From Desemzia incerta (lineage in GTDB: Bacteria; Bacillota; Bacilli; Lactobacillales; Carnobacteriaceae): 64,000 bases of DNA. Positions 42,325-49,686 of this stretch are shown here, one piece after another. The translations under genes were made by a program, and so were the position numbers. Each line of letters starts with the position of its first letter. The stretch's first letter is position 1. The notes beneath the pieces were generated by a model. It saw only the letters and a program-made list of their open reading frames with translations. It made no database searches and was not told the origin of the DNA. Location of the stretch: positions 230,834 to 294,833 of the forward strand of contig NZ_FOXW01000004.1 of NCBI RefSeq assembly GCF_900115825.1. Direction: 5' to 3'.

Positions 42325-43860
42325 TTAGATTTGTTTTTCTTTTAATATTTGTTGTATAGTACTGGCTTTTTTTAAATCACAATTGATGATCAAGTGATCC
42401 CCAATATAGATTTTTGTTTCACCATGAGGAAGGATACGTTCATTTCCTCTATGCAAAGAAGAAATGATCATATCTTCAGGCCATTGAACGTCTTTTATTG
42501 CTTTTTTAGCTAAATGACTGTTGGCTTCAATAGGGTGAATGAAAGAATAGGGCTTATTGATACTAATAGAGTGATCGACAGGCAGCAATTTTTCGAGCAA
42601 GCTCTCATATATAGGCTTACTTCCCAAGAAATCTGCCGTGATATAAGCTGTTAAGGAAACTACAGCCAGCGGCATCAATTGGTTCAGTCCACCTACCATT
42701 TCGGTTACCAATAAAATAGCAGTTAAAGGTGCTTTCCCAATTGCCGTGAAATAACCAGCCATAGCAAATAAAATAAAATGTGTTAAATAGCGAGCGTCCA
42801 TTTGAAAGTAATGAATCATTAACTGAGCAAATATTGTGCCTAAAATGGCGCCTAAAGATAGAATAGGCAAGAAAATACCTCCAGGAACACTTGCTCCGTA
42901 AGATACCATAGAGAAAACAAAACGCAAAATAAATAAAGCTATTAAAATAAAAAGAGACAAATTCCATTTAGGAAGCTGTACGATAAAGCCGCTCCCACCA
43001 CCGATGATCGATGGTAAATAATAGCCGATAGGAATCAATAATAAAAGAGGAATGACTGAATTGAAATGTTTAGGGATAAAAGAAAATCGTTGATAAAACT
43101 TGGGTAGAATATCCAATAAAACTTTATTGTACAGCCATCCAGCTAAACCTAAAAAAATCCCTAAACAGGGTAAGTAAATATAATACTGTAACGGGAGAAA
43201 AGTTACTGCTCTAATATTTATCACAGGTGTTAAACCAAAAATAGTCAACGAAACGAAATTTGCTACAATAGCTGAAGTAAAAGTTGTTACAGCAACTAAT
43301 GGAGAAAAATTATGGTGTACTTCTTCTAATACAAACATCAACCCTGCTACAGGTGCGTTAAAAGCGGCTGCCAAACCAGCTCCAGCTCCACTAGAGAGTA
43401 AGACCGTTTCTTCGGTTTCATCGCCTTTTGTCAATTTACTGGTACCTAAACCAACAGCAGCACCCAACTGAATAGATGGACCTTCTCTTCCAAGGAAAAG
43501 ACCGGAACCAATAGCTATCAAACCGCCTATAAATTTTTTCCACAGGATAGACCACCATTGAACATGAATAACGCCTTGAACTTGACCTTCTACTTGAGGG
43601 ATACCACTTCCTTTAATATTCGGTTCGCTTTTAACCAATAAACCAATGATTAGAGCTGCAAGAATAGAAACAACCGCCCAAGGGAGTAACCAAATAGGTT
43701 CTGAACGAAAAAGTGCATATAATTGAACAATACTTTCTAATATCTTTTCTACACCTAAACGAAACAAACTAACAACAATTCCAGTAAAGATACCTACTAA
43801 GATGCCTTTAGCGATATATCGAATTCGTCGGTCTTTAATAGTAAACAATGAGTGTTTCAT
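42325..43860 (-). CDS. ClC-family chloride channel/transporter with TrkA-C domain
   Basis: 511 residues. Chloride-site motifs GSGIP (84-88) and GREGPSIQLG (124-133) with the gating Glu126; the LEEVHHNF helix carries the inner proton-glutamate region, so proton-coupled exchange is likely. The last 70 residues form a regulatory TrkA-C domain (MIISSLHRGNERILPHGETKIYIGD). May serve acid resistance or charge balance. ATG 43860 has only a weak ribosome binding site (AAGAAGAT). Monocistronic between hairpins. Confidence 0.93.
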   Translation of the reverse strand: MKHSLFTIKDRRIRYIAKGILVGIFTGIVVSLFRLGVEKILESIVQLYALFRSEPIWLLPWAVVSILAALIIGLLVKSEPNIKGSGIPQVEGQVQGVIHVQWWSILWKKFIGGLIAIGSGLFLGREGPSIQLGAAVGLGTSKLTKGDETEETVLLSSGAGAGLAAAFNAPVAGLMFVLEEVHHNFSPLVAVTTFTSAIVANFVSLTIFGLTPVINIRAVTFLPLQYYIYLPCLGIFLGLAGWLYNKVLLDILPKFYQRFSFIPKHFNSVIPLLLLIPIGYYLPSIIGGGSGFIVQLPKWNLSLFILIALFILRFVFSMVSYGASVPGGIFLPILSLGAILGTIFAQLMIHYFQMDARYLTHFILFAMAGYFTAIGKAPLTAILLVTEMVGGLNQLMPLAVVSLTAYITADFLGSKPIYESLLEKLLPVDHSISINKPYSFIHPIEANSHLAKKAIKDVQWPEDMIISSLHRGNERILPHGETKIYIGDHLIINCDLKKASTIQQILKEKQI

Positions 43861-43930
43861 TTTTCATCTTCTTTCTATAAAATAATGTTTCTTTTCTATG
43901 TTACTCTTTCTAAATTAAAAAATGATAAGA

Positions 43931-43970
43931 AAAAACGAAACTCCTGTTGTTAAAAAGAAGTTTCGTTTTT
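43931..43970. terminator. terminator of the AI-2E-like gene
   Basis: Stem AAAAACGAAACT / AGTTTCGTTTTT (43931-43942, 43959-43970), between the gene ending at 43990 and the ClC gene. Confidence 0.8.
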
Positions 43971-43989
43971 CAAGTTGGGATAAAATTTA

Positions 43990-44490
43990 CTATTGATTGT
44001 GGTTGGATTCGTTAATCACTCGACTCATATCTCGAACGTTAAAAACAGCTTTGATAATGATGGCAACTACTGCGCCTAATAAAGCGCCAATCGGACCAAA
44101 AATCAGTACACAAACAATTGTGGAAAGGAAAGTATACAAAGGACGTACGCCGATTTGTTTTCCTGTAAGATAAGGTTCAGCAAATTGTCGAACCAAGAGT
44201 ATAATAGCGTAAAGCAAACCTAACTTCCATGCTACATCTCCGTCACCCATCAGTGCTCGAATAATTGCCCAAGGCAGCATAATAATGCCGCTTCCCAATA
44301 CAGGAATCATATCCACAATAGCAATTCCAAATGCTTTCATTCCCCACCATTCGATTCCAATCACTACAAAACCAATACACAACAAAATGAATGTCAGTAA
44401 GGAGAGTTTTAATTGAGCAATGATAAAGCCTTTGATGCCTTTACCAGTTGCGTAAATTACTTCTCTTAAATAATAAGCCCATTTTTCCAT
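43990..44490 (-). CDS. half-size AI-2E-family-like membrane protein
   Basis: 166 residues with four to five membrane segments. The motif DMIPVLGSGIIMLPWAI and the following GLLYAIILLVRQFAEPYLTGKQIG and GPIGALLGAVVA match the C-terminal half of the AI-2E transporter family (PF01594), whose members normally have about 350 residues. Here the N-terminal half is absent but the start is well formed (ATG 44490, GGAGAAAGGG upstream), so it may be a natural short form rather than debris. Function is unknown; the AI-2 link of the family is weak in Firmicutes. Confidence 0.7.
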   Translation of the reverse strand: MEKWAYYLREVIYATGKGIKGFIIAQLKLSLLTFILLCIGFVVIGIEWWGMKAFGIAIVDMIPVLGSGIIMLPWAIIRALMGDGDVAWKLGLLYAIILLVRQFAEPYLTGKQIGVRPLYTFLSTIVCVLIFGPIGALLGAVVAIIIKAVFNVRDMSRVINESNHNQ

Positions 44491-44589
44491 TTACAAAACC
44501 CTTTCTCCTTTAGTTAAGTAAAAATAGTATAACATGCTGAGCTGAAAACAGGGTCGGTCTAAGGACTGGACTATTCAATGTTTATAAAT

Positions 44590-44603
44590 ATTTCCTGGGA
44601 AAT
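44590..44603. promoter_or_regulatory. Noc-binding-site-like palindrome, copy 3
   Basis: ATTTCCTGGGAAAT in the intergenic region after (upstream of) the AI-2E-like gene; identical to the copies at 3193 and 11543. Confidence 0.7.
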
Positions 44604-44623
44604 AATAGCTAGAAACAAGTAAC

Positions 44624-44788
44624 TTAGTTGTGTTTATCGATATATTGGCAGGCTAATTGGAAAATAATCAATATTAAGATAATAGCAATCAGAAATGTCA
44701 CAACATTACTACCGATATAGACTTCAAAAAGAATATAAGACACTCCTAGAATTATAGAAACACATGTAAGAAAAATGACTTCATTCAT
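44624..44788 (-). CDS. 54-residue two-helix membrane peptide
   Basis: Too short for the usual ORF cut-off. AAGGAG lies 8 bases before ATG 44788. The product has two hydrophobic stretches (LTCVSIILGVSYILF and VVTFLIAIILILIIF) joined by EVYIGSN, and ends CQYIDKHN. I do not recognise the family. It follows the remnant reading frame at 44791 with overlapping ribosome binding site, so it may be the surviving last gene of a decayed unit. Confidence 0.6.
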   Translation of the reverse strand: MNEVIFLTCVSIILGVSYILFEVYIGSNVVTFLIAIILILIIFQLACQYIDKHN

Positions 44789-44790
44789 CT

Positions 44791-44946
44791 TTAGTTCTCC
44801 TTTTTATCTTTCTGGCGCAAATAGGTAAGAAGAGTGGCATTACGATAAACTAAGATATTATCTTCATCTGTGACTCGAAGTTTAATAGTCGAATTGATAG
44901 ATGATTTACTTATGCCGGTTCTTTTTAAGCATGTTGCTTATGCTGC
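44791..44946 (-). pseudogene. probable decayed copy of the XRE regulator gene
   Basis: An open frame without a start codon, interrupted upstream by TAA (44938-44940). Its first residues LKRTGISKS align with LKESRVSKG near the N-terminus of the intact regulator at 45817-46332, and it lies about the same distance (about 48 versus 53 bases) from a copy of the same regulatory element. Beyond about residue 15 the sequence no longer resembles the intact protein (ends LLTYLRQKDKKEN). The assignment is tentative. Confidence 0.35.
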
Positions 44947-44993
44947 GCAATTGATTCTATTCCTACTACTTATCATACGGAAAGTATCGATCA

Positions 44994-45050
44994 TTGACTA
45001 TAAGCCATTAGTTGCCTTTTAGCACTTAATGGTTGCGCAGGTATAAACTA
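44994..45050. repeat. 57-bp regulatory element, copy 1
   Basis: TTGACTAT, six variable bases, then 43 bases of which 35 are identical to copy 2 at 46385-46441 (blocks TTAGTTGC, TTAGCAC, AATGGTTGC, TAAACTA, all at the same spacing). It contains promoter-like hexamers in both directions. Confidence 0.75.
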
Positions 45051-45330
45051 ATAGGTGCTAGTTGTTTTGTTAACTAGAAAGTATACTAAAGAGTAGAAAG
45101 GAGGAGTTAAAGATTAGTTACGGCTAAGTTTTAACTATTCGAATAATAGTTGGAAAATAACAATAGCTATAGATTGTTTTTTCTGTAGATTTGATTAATA
45201 ACTTGATGTTATTGCGGCTTTTTTTCATTTTACAAGCAAAATGAAAACCCTGTCACGAAAATGACAGGGTCGAATAAGGTAGTTTTATTAGTAGAAAGTT
45301 TGATTAAACTTTAAAAACGGAGGGATTTAG
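45051..45330. other. structured leader region before the secreted protein gene
   Basis: No gene seen. It contains inverted repeats CTAGTT/AACTAG (45057-45076), AACTATT/AATAGTT (about 45132-45150), AATAAC/GTTATT followed by GCGGCTTTTTTT (about 45198-45226, terminator-like), and ACCCTGTCA/TGACAGGGT (about 45247-45270). A ribosome binding site AAAGGAGG near 45098 has no start codon after it. A structured RNA is possible. Confidence 0.4.
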
Positions 45331-45813
45331 TTGAAAAAAATACTTTTTCTTTTAGGTTGTATATCTTTTTTTAGTTTTATCATTACACCAAAGGTTTATG
45401 CTGGAGAGGAATTTTCTTTACCAGATAATAGTGTAGTTTATGATATAGATCAAGGTGGTTCGCAACAATTTGAAGTTGAAGATGATTTGGGACGGCCCTA
45501 CATTATTACAATTGAAGAAGAGACTCAACTCTTAATGATGGCCAGCAGCGTCAAGAATGGTACATACAAAATCACAAAAGAAAGACCCTTACAGTGGAAA
45601 GCTAGCTACAAAATCGATGTGAGCAGTAATAAAATTACCAGAGCGCACTCCGCGTCAGCAACAGCTATAACTGGAAGTTTTAAAAGTACTTCATTAAGAG
45701 TAGACAGTCCTACACAAGCCACTTATTATTTGAAAAGAACATTACTGCTTGTAGAGTCTTCAATAAATTTGAGAGCCAAATTATCTAATGGGAATATTGT
45801 CGTCACTTATTAA
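45331..45813 (+). CDS. secreted protein of unknown function (DUF5626-like)
   Basis: 160 residues. Signal peptide (MKKILFLLGCISFFSF, cleavage likely after VYA at residue 24) and a beta-rich mature part of about 135 residues with a central WKASYKIDVSSNKITRAHSA stretch. It resembles the small secreted DUF5626-type proteins of lactic acid bacteria, but I cannot confirm the family. TTG 45331 has GGAGG 7 bases upstream. It ends 3 bases from the convergent XRE regulator gene and may be controlled by it through the element at 44994-45050 (inference). Confidence 0.7.
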   Translation: MKKILFLLGCISFFSFIITPKVYAGEEFSLPDNSVVYDIDQGGSQQFEVEDDLGRPYIITIEEETQLLMMASSVKNGTYKITKERPLQWKASYKIDVSSNKITRAHSASATAITGSFKSTSLRVDSPTQATYYLKRTLLLVESSINLRAKLSNGNIVVTY

Positions 45814-45816
45814 CTG

Positions 45817-46332
45817 TTACTCCCCAATGTATTCAACGGTTGTTGTTCCCCAACCTAAATAGTCGCCTAAAGCGCTATAGACAACAAATGAATTAACGAG
45901 TAAACAACAAACGCATGCTAAGTACACCAACTTATAGAGTGTGTTTGTTTTTTTGTTGCGCTTAATAAGGACCGGAGCCACCAGAAAGCCTATAGGGGCG
46001 ATCAGGCAACCTATAAAAGCGAGAATAAGAAGCATAAGTCCCTCATCTTTTTCAGAGTTTCCGCGGATGAAATCCAGCTTTTGGAAGTTCTCTTCAATTT
46101 TGACTTCATTTTCTGCTATTCGTTTTTTAAATTCTTGATTCTCTTTCAGTAGTTCATCAATAGAAACTTCATAATAGGTACTGAGTTTTACTAAATTATC
46201 TAAGTCAGGATAACTATTGCCATTTTCCCATTTAGAAATCGATTGTCTTGAAATATGTAAAAAATCCGCCACGTCACCTTGAGAGTAGCCTTTACTCACT
46301 CTGCTCTCTTTTAATCTTTCTCCTAACGCCAT
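45817..46332 (-). CDS. XRE-family regulator with membrane tail
   Basis: 171 residues. N-terminal helix-turn-helix of the Cro/CI type (residues 4-58; SQGDVADFLHISRQSISKWENG), short coiled coil (about 62-90), then two to three membrane segments (LMLLILAFIGCLIAPIGFLVA, LVYLACVCCLLVNSFVVYSAL). Such membrane-tethered XRE proteins are often autoregulators of small adjacent operons. ATG 46332 has AGGAGG upstream. A copy of the repeated element lies 53 bases before its start. Confidence 0.88.
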   Translation of the reverse strand: MALGERLKESRVSKGYSQGDVADFLHISRQSISKWENGNSYPDLDNLVKLSTYYEVSIDELLKENQEFKKRIAENEVKIEENFQKLDFIRGNSEKDEGLMLLILAFIGCLIAPIGFLVAPVLIKRNKKTNTLYKLVYLACVCCLLVNSFVVYSALGDYLGWGTTTVEYIGE

Positions 46333-46384
46333 GTGTTTTCCTCCTTATTACCTGTTGCTCATATCATACCTAAAGTCTTCAATT

Positions 46385-46441
46385 TTGACTATCATTTCTT
46401 AGTTGCATGTTAGCACGCAATGGTTGCTAAGATGTAAACTA
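46385..46441. repeat. 57-bp regulatory element, copy 2
   Basis: Second copy of the element at 44994-45050, between the XRE gene (minus) and the small membrane protein gene (plus). Contains the inverted repeat TTAGCA / TGCTAA with a 9-base centre, a plausible operator for the neighbouring XRE protein. Both -35-like TTGACT and the reverse TTTACA are present. Confidence 0.75.
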
Positions 46442-46545
46442 TGGTGTGCTTTTATTTACAGCTTAATTGAGGCATAATTAAAAATGAGAGTATTCTAATA
46501 TAATCAAAGAGCTGCAAAATAGTTGAATAAGTTAGAGGTGAAAAT

Positions 46546-46740
46546 ATGTTTGATAAGTATAAAGAATTCACAGAAAAACACCCGTATAAACACGTCATAC
46601 TTCTAATGACAACTTCGAGTTTTATTGGAATTTTAATCGAATACGTAGTAAATAAAGACTTTATTGGTACAGCGTTATACGGAACTATAGGACTGACTTT
46701 GATTGAGCTTTTTAGAACCAAAAGAAACAAAAGACGCTAG
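46546..46740 (+). CDS. small membrane protein, unknown
   Basis: 64 residues with two hydrophobic segments (HVILLMTTSSFIGILIEYVV and FIGTALYGTIGLTLIELF) and a very basic end (RTKRNKRR). AGAGGTG lies 6 bases before ATG 46546. Transcribed away from the XRE gene, with the shared regulatory element between them. Confidence 0.65.
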   Translation: MFDKYKEFTEKHPYKHVILLMTTSSFIGILIEYVVNKDFIGTALYGTIGLTLIELFRTKRNKRR

Positions 46741-46766
46741 AATAATTGATTTCTATCAAATGGATA

Positions 46767-46795
46767 TTTACTCTTTATTATTTTTAAGGTATACT
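46767..46795 (+). promoter_or_regulatory. promoter of the tRNA at 46821
   Basis: -35 TTTACT (46767-46772), 17-base spacer, -10 TATACT (46790-46795), 25 bases before the tRNA. Confidence 0.65.
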
Positions 46796-46820
46796 ATTGA
46801 TTGTTCAGTAAATAACAAAA

Positions 46821-46893
46821 GGTTCCTTAGCTCAGTTGGGAGAGCACTACCTCGACAAGGTAGGGGTCGCTGGTTCGAGCCCAGTAGGGACCA
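46821..46893 (+). tRNA. tRNA-Val-like (anticodon GAC) with C at position 33
   Basis: Full cloverleaf of 73 nt: acceptor GGTTCCT / AGGGACC (one G-U), D-arm GCTCAGTTGGGAGAGC, anticodon stem CTACC / GGTAG with loop TCGACAA, variable GGGTC, T-arm GCTGGTTCGAGCCCAGT, discriminator A; CCA not encoded. The anticodon by position is GAC (Val). Position 33 is C where nearly all elongator tRNAs have U. It has its own promoter and terminator, so it looks transcribed. Confidence 0.85.
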
Positions 46894-46900
46894 TAACGAT

Positions 46901-46943
46901 AAAACGGTAACGGATTTTTCTTTAAAAATCGTTGCCGTTTTTT
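46901..46943 (+). terminator. tRNA terminator
   Basis: Long stem ACGGTAACG-GATTTTT / AAAAATCGTTGCCGT followed by TTTTTTT, 8 bases after the tRNA. Confidence 0.9.
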
Positions 46944-47004
46944 TAATCCTTTGAAGTGTGAATAGTAGTATATTTTAATACGGAAAATAATGGAAGGGCT
47001 TACA

Positions 47005-47396
47005 TTGAAAAAGATTCTTTTAGGAGTAATAGTTATTTTGGTGTATTAGTGTTGTTAGCTGCATGTAGTTCATCAACTGTAGGTGTCAGCGAAGTTGAAA
47101 AAGTACCTGATGAAGTACAAGCTGTTAGTGATTCGGATAAAAGATTGCAATTGATTTATTCAGAAGAGGATATGTATTATATCGTATTTCATTTCACTGG
47201 TGCAGTAGAAGCTGTGGCAGCAACGATTGATACTGAGACTAGTGGAGACACTATAAATGTAGATTTTCAAGTCACTCCTGAACAGGATGGCGAGATGAGC
47301 GAGTACGTATATAAGCTCATCTTAGATCGGGAACACGAATACATTAATATTCAAATAAATGGAAAAACCGTTTATTTTGATGAATCAGTAGTTTAA
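47005..47396 (+). pseudogene. lipoprotein gene with frameshifted signal peptide
   Basis: TTG 47005 (AAGGG upstream) starts LKKILLGVIVILV and then meets TAG at 47047. The next frame continues VLVLLAACSSST from 47043 with a good lipobox (LAAC) and about 110 acidic residues ending FDESVV. Inserting one G (TTGGTG-G-TATTAG) would join the halves into a normal lipoprotein signal peptide. As it stands only GTG 47049 could start the mature part, without a full signal peptide or ribosome binding site. Either a real one-base deletion or a sequencing error. No family recognised. Confidence 0.75.
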
Positions 47397-47552
47397 ATGA
47401 TAGTGATTTTGGTTTCAACCCACAGTGGATTGCTTTTTGTACTTAAACATTCTTGCCTCATTGCTTAACAGAGATTATTCAATAATCATTTCCTGTAGTA
47501 AACAAAGCAATAAAACAACTCTTATGACAGTTCTTTTATAAGGAGATTTGCC
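47397..47552. other. intergenic, nothing clear
   Basis: 156 bases between the broken lipoprotein and the next small gene. I see no gene, terminator or strong promoter. Confidence 0.3.
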
Positions 47553-47831
47553 ATGAACAGAAAATATCTATTCAAAGGATTGTTTTTAGTCGTATTGGTT
47601 CTCGGCACGGTTAATTATGTTTTCAATACATCTAGCTCTGAAGTAACGATCAGCTCATTGTTTATTCTTATTGCAGCAGTGATCTATGTGCGTGATGAAG
47701 TATCTTTATCTACTAACGATTCAGACAACAGAAATAAATATCAAAAGTGGATAGACCGACTTTTTGTCGCCATTTTTATTGTTATTTCAATCGACACAGT
47801 TATTTCATTTCTGATTTATGGTATTTCTTAA
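47553..47831 (+). CDS. small three-helix membrane protein, unknown
   Basis: 92 residues with three hydrophobic segments (LFLVVLVLGTVNYVF, ISSLFILIAAVIYV, LFVAIFIVISIDTVISFLI) and a polar loop (SLSTNDSDNRNKYQKW). AAGGAGA lies 7 bases before ATG 47553. No family recognised. Confidence 0.65.
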   Translation: MNRKYLFKGLFLVVLVLGTVNYVFNTSSSEVTISSLFILIAAVIYVRDEVSLSTNDSDNRNKYQKWIDRLFVAIFIVISIDTVISFLIYGIS

Positions 47832-47842
47832 TTTGGAACAGT

Positions 47843-48025
47843 TTAATTCTTCCGGCTGAGTTTCTTGAAAATACTTTCGATTATCCATATCCCCAAAAGT
47901 ATCAAAGGTAATGTTTTTACTACGTATTCAATACTTCTTTTTGGAATATTGGTATAGATAGCCCAATAAAAGACGACTAATACCCAAGTAAACGTCACGG
48001 TGTATTTAAAAAAGTTAAATTTCAT
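47843..48025 (-). CDS. small two-helix membrane protein, unknown
   Basis: 60 residues with two membrane segments (VTFTWVLVVFYWAIY and TLPLILLGIWIIESIF) and a basic end (KKLSRKN). GAGGAG lies 9 bases before ATG 48025. Convergent with the gene ending at 47831. Similar in size and topology to its neighbours; function unknown. Confidence 0.6.
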   Translation of the reverse strand: MKFNFFKYTVTFTWVLVVFYWAIYTNIPKRSIEYVVKTLPLILLGIWIIESIFKKLSRKN

Positions 48026-48083
48026 TATTATGCTCCTCTAAATAATTTATCTATTCTTCTATTATGACATATGAAAGGAAACA

Positions 48084-48299
48084 ATGATGAAAAAGTATCA
48101 GCTGTTTTTAGCATGGATGTTTATTTTACTAGCTGTCGTCATATTGATTAGTTTGCCTGAATTAGTGTATCCTACTATCAGTGAGGATGGAGTAGATACT
48201 CACCAGTATTTACTAGAAGTGATTCTGCACATAGTAAGATACGTTATTCTATCTATTTTCTCGTTTATTTTAGGAATAAAACTGTTACATAAAGATTAA
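48084..48299 (+). CDS. small two-helix membrane protein, unknown
   Basis: 71 residues with two membrane segments (LFLAWMFILLAVVILISL and VILHIVRYVILSIFSFILGI) separated by an acidic loop (SEDGVDTHQ). AAAGGAAA precedes ATG 48084/48087. Divergent from the gene at 47843-48025 by 58 bases. No family recognised. Confidence 0.6.
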   Translation: MMKKYQLFLAWMFILLAVVILISLPELVYPTISEDGVDTHQYLLEVILHIVRYVILSIFSFILGIKLLHKD

Positions 48300-48318
48300 T
48301 TGACAATTTTTGGTGCCC

Positions 48319-48359
48319 AAAACACGCCCTCCGTTTATCCTAGTGGAAGGCGTGTTTTT
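48319..48359. terminator. bidirectional terminator
   Basis: Stem AAAACACGCC-TCC / GGA-GGCGTGTTTT with T-runs, between convergent genes ending at 48299 and 48376. Confidence 0.9.
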
Positions 48360-48375
48360 CTATTTGAACAGTATG

Positions 48376-49392
48376 TTATTTGACCACTAAAGCCATATCG
48401 CCATTACGCACATACTCGAATTTTTTCATTGCAAATGAAATAAAGAATGTTACAGCAAATGGGATCACAACGCCAGCTATCATATAGTTCAGGAAGCTGG
48501 TCAAACCTTGATTACCCAGTACAGTAATCGGTGCGATGAAGGAACAGAACCCTAGTCCACCTAATGCACTTGCGGTCGTAAAGCCAAGTGCTGAAGTCGC
48601 TATCGGTGCGGCAACTGCACAAGCAATAGTGGGAGCTACTAGAATCATAGGGTTTTTGATGATATTCGGCAATTGTACTTTTGGCGTACAAACAAATTGT
48701 GCTAAAAATCCTCCTAGGTCATTTTCGCGTAAAGAAACAAAAGAGAAAGCAACATACATACTAGTCGTTCCAATCAGCATTGCTGCACTGGATACTGGGT
48801 CTAAGTTCAGTGCAATAGCGATGGCGGCTGAAGAGGCAGGCGACATCAAAACAAGTCCTCCAACGACAGCAATAACAGCTGATCCAATAATAGGGTAGCC
48901 AGCAACTGAAGCAGAAATGAAACTGCTAAAAGCATTTAATAAGGGCGAAATCACAAAGTTCAAATAATATCCGCTTAAGCCGCCGACTAAAACGGCTGCC
49001 AAAGGAATAGCCATCATGTCTAACGGTGTTTTTCCAGAAATACGTTTCCCAACAAATGTAGCAATGGTTGCGGCGATCAAACAGCCAATTGGTTCTCCTG
49101 AAGCAATCGAAACGACGCCTTCTGCAGTTGTCTGCACAGCACCAGCCCCCACAGTTCCTGCCGCCATAGCACTGAAGACTGTCAGTGTATTCCCGCCAAG
49201 CATGATAGCAATACCGGCACCAATAGCGGGAGCCATCAGCATTTTAGTAGCTGTTCCAATAATCACCAATACAGAGAGACCTGTCATATTGCCGATTGTT
49301 TCTAACAGTAAGCCGATTCCGATAGTGACAAAAATAGCATTTGCTATTCCTGAAGATGCTTTGTACATACGATCAACTAAATATTTTTTCAT
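48376..49392 (-). CDS. PTS EIIC_2-type membrane transporter
   Basis: 338 residues, about ten membrane segments and many Gly/Ala-rich helices (GAGIAIMLGG, GTVGAGAVQTTAEGV, SPASSAAIAIAL). Matches the PTS_EIIC_2 family (PF13303), membrane proteins related to sugar-PTS EIIC but usually without EIIA or EIIB partners, as here. Substrate unknown. ATG 49392 has GGAGGG 8 bases upstream. Expression should pass through the attenuator-like leader at 49452-49680. Confidence 0.85.
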   Translation of the reverse strand: MKKYLVDRMYKASSGIANAIFVTIGIGLLLETIGNMTGLSVLVIIGTATKMLMAPAIGAGIAIMLGGNTLTVFSAMAAGTVGAGAVQTTAEGVVSIASGEPIGCLIAATIATFVGKRISGKTPLDMMAIPLAAVLVGGLSGYYLNFVISPLLNAFSSFISASVAGYPIIGSAVIAVVGGLVLMSPASSAAIAIALNLDPVSSAAMLIGTTSMYVAFSFVSLRENDLGGFLAQFVCTPKVQLPNIIKNPMILVAPTIACAVAAPIATSALGFTTASALGGLGFCSFIAPITVLGNQGLTSFLNYMIAGVVIPFAVTFFISFAMKKFEYVRNGDMALVVK

Positions 49393-49451
49393 ACTTATTG
49401 CCCTCCGTTTTTCAGTGATTTTACAGTCGTTTTTATTACTTAGCGGGAAAC

Positions 49452-49490
49452 AAAAAAAGAAGCAAGCCCTAAATCATAAGGGCTTGCTTC
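49452..49490 (-). terminator. intrinsic terminator in the EIIC leader (attenuator)
   Basis: Minus strand: perfect 12-bp stem GAAGCAAGCCCT / AGGGCTTGCTTC (49459-49490) then TTTTTTT (49452-49458), 60 bases before the EIIC start and downstream of the leader peptide on the same transcript. Confidence 0.88.
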
Positions 49491-49565
49491 ATTACTAAAG
49501 CTGAGCCCGTGGAACGCGAACAAGGACTCAACTAAATGAATAGTTCGAATCCCAGCTAAAGTAAT
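49491..49565 (-). ncRNA. structured leader RNA before EIIC
   Basis: Minus-strand RNA: P1 pairs AUUACUUUAGCUG (49565-49553) with CAGCUUUAGUAAU (49503-49491), 11 pairs around a symmetric U-U internal loop. Stacked inside it, P2 pairs GGAUUCGAACUA with UAGUUGAGUCC (49552-49524). The leader peptide stop codon lies inside the P1 5' arm. GGGCU (49508-49504) could instead pair with AGCCC of the terminator, a possible antiterminator. Confidence 0.55.
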
Positions 49566-49642
49566 AAAATAATAATGACTAAAAAAGAAAGGCTGAAAAA
49601 TTCAGCAGAACGCATGTGTAGTGTAAATGTTCCTGTTTTCAT
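49556..49642 (-). CDS. 28-residue leader peptide
   Basis: ATG 49642 with AAGGAGAGG upstream. The peptide begins MKTGTFTLHMRS, is hydrophobic after residue 14 and ends VIIILLL followed by TAG, so its last seven codons are all Val, Ile or Leu. Its stop falls in the 5' arm of the P1 stem, the arrangement of leader-peptide attenuation. It could also be a functional small membrane peptide. Confidence 0.6.
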   Translation of the reverse strand: MKTGTFTLHMRSAEFFSLSFLVIIILLL

Positions 49643-49686
49643 TCTCAACCTCTCCTTTTCGTCAGTATTTTTTTGACCGTGAAGAT

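Noticed and set aside
49016..49498. 160-codon frame antisense to the EIIC-like gene
   Set aside because: Shadow of a Gly/Ala-rich membrane protein gene; composition is typical of an antisense frame.
49491..49565. tRNA- or tmRNA-like look (TAGTTCGAATCCCAGCT) on the plus strand
   Set aside because: No acceptor, D-arm or anticodon arm fits; the pairing is better explained as the P1/P2 leader structure on the minus strand.
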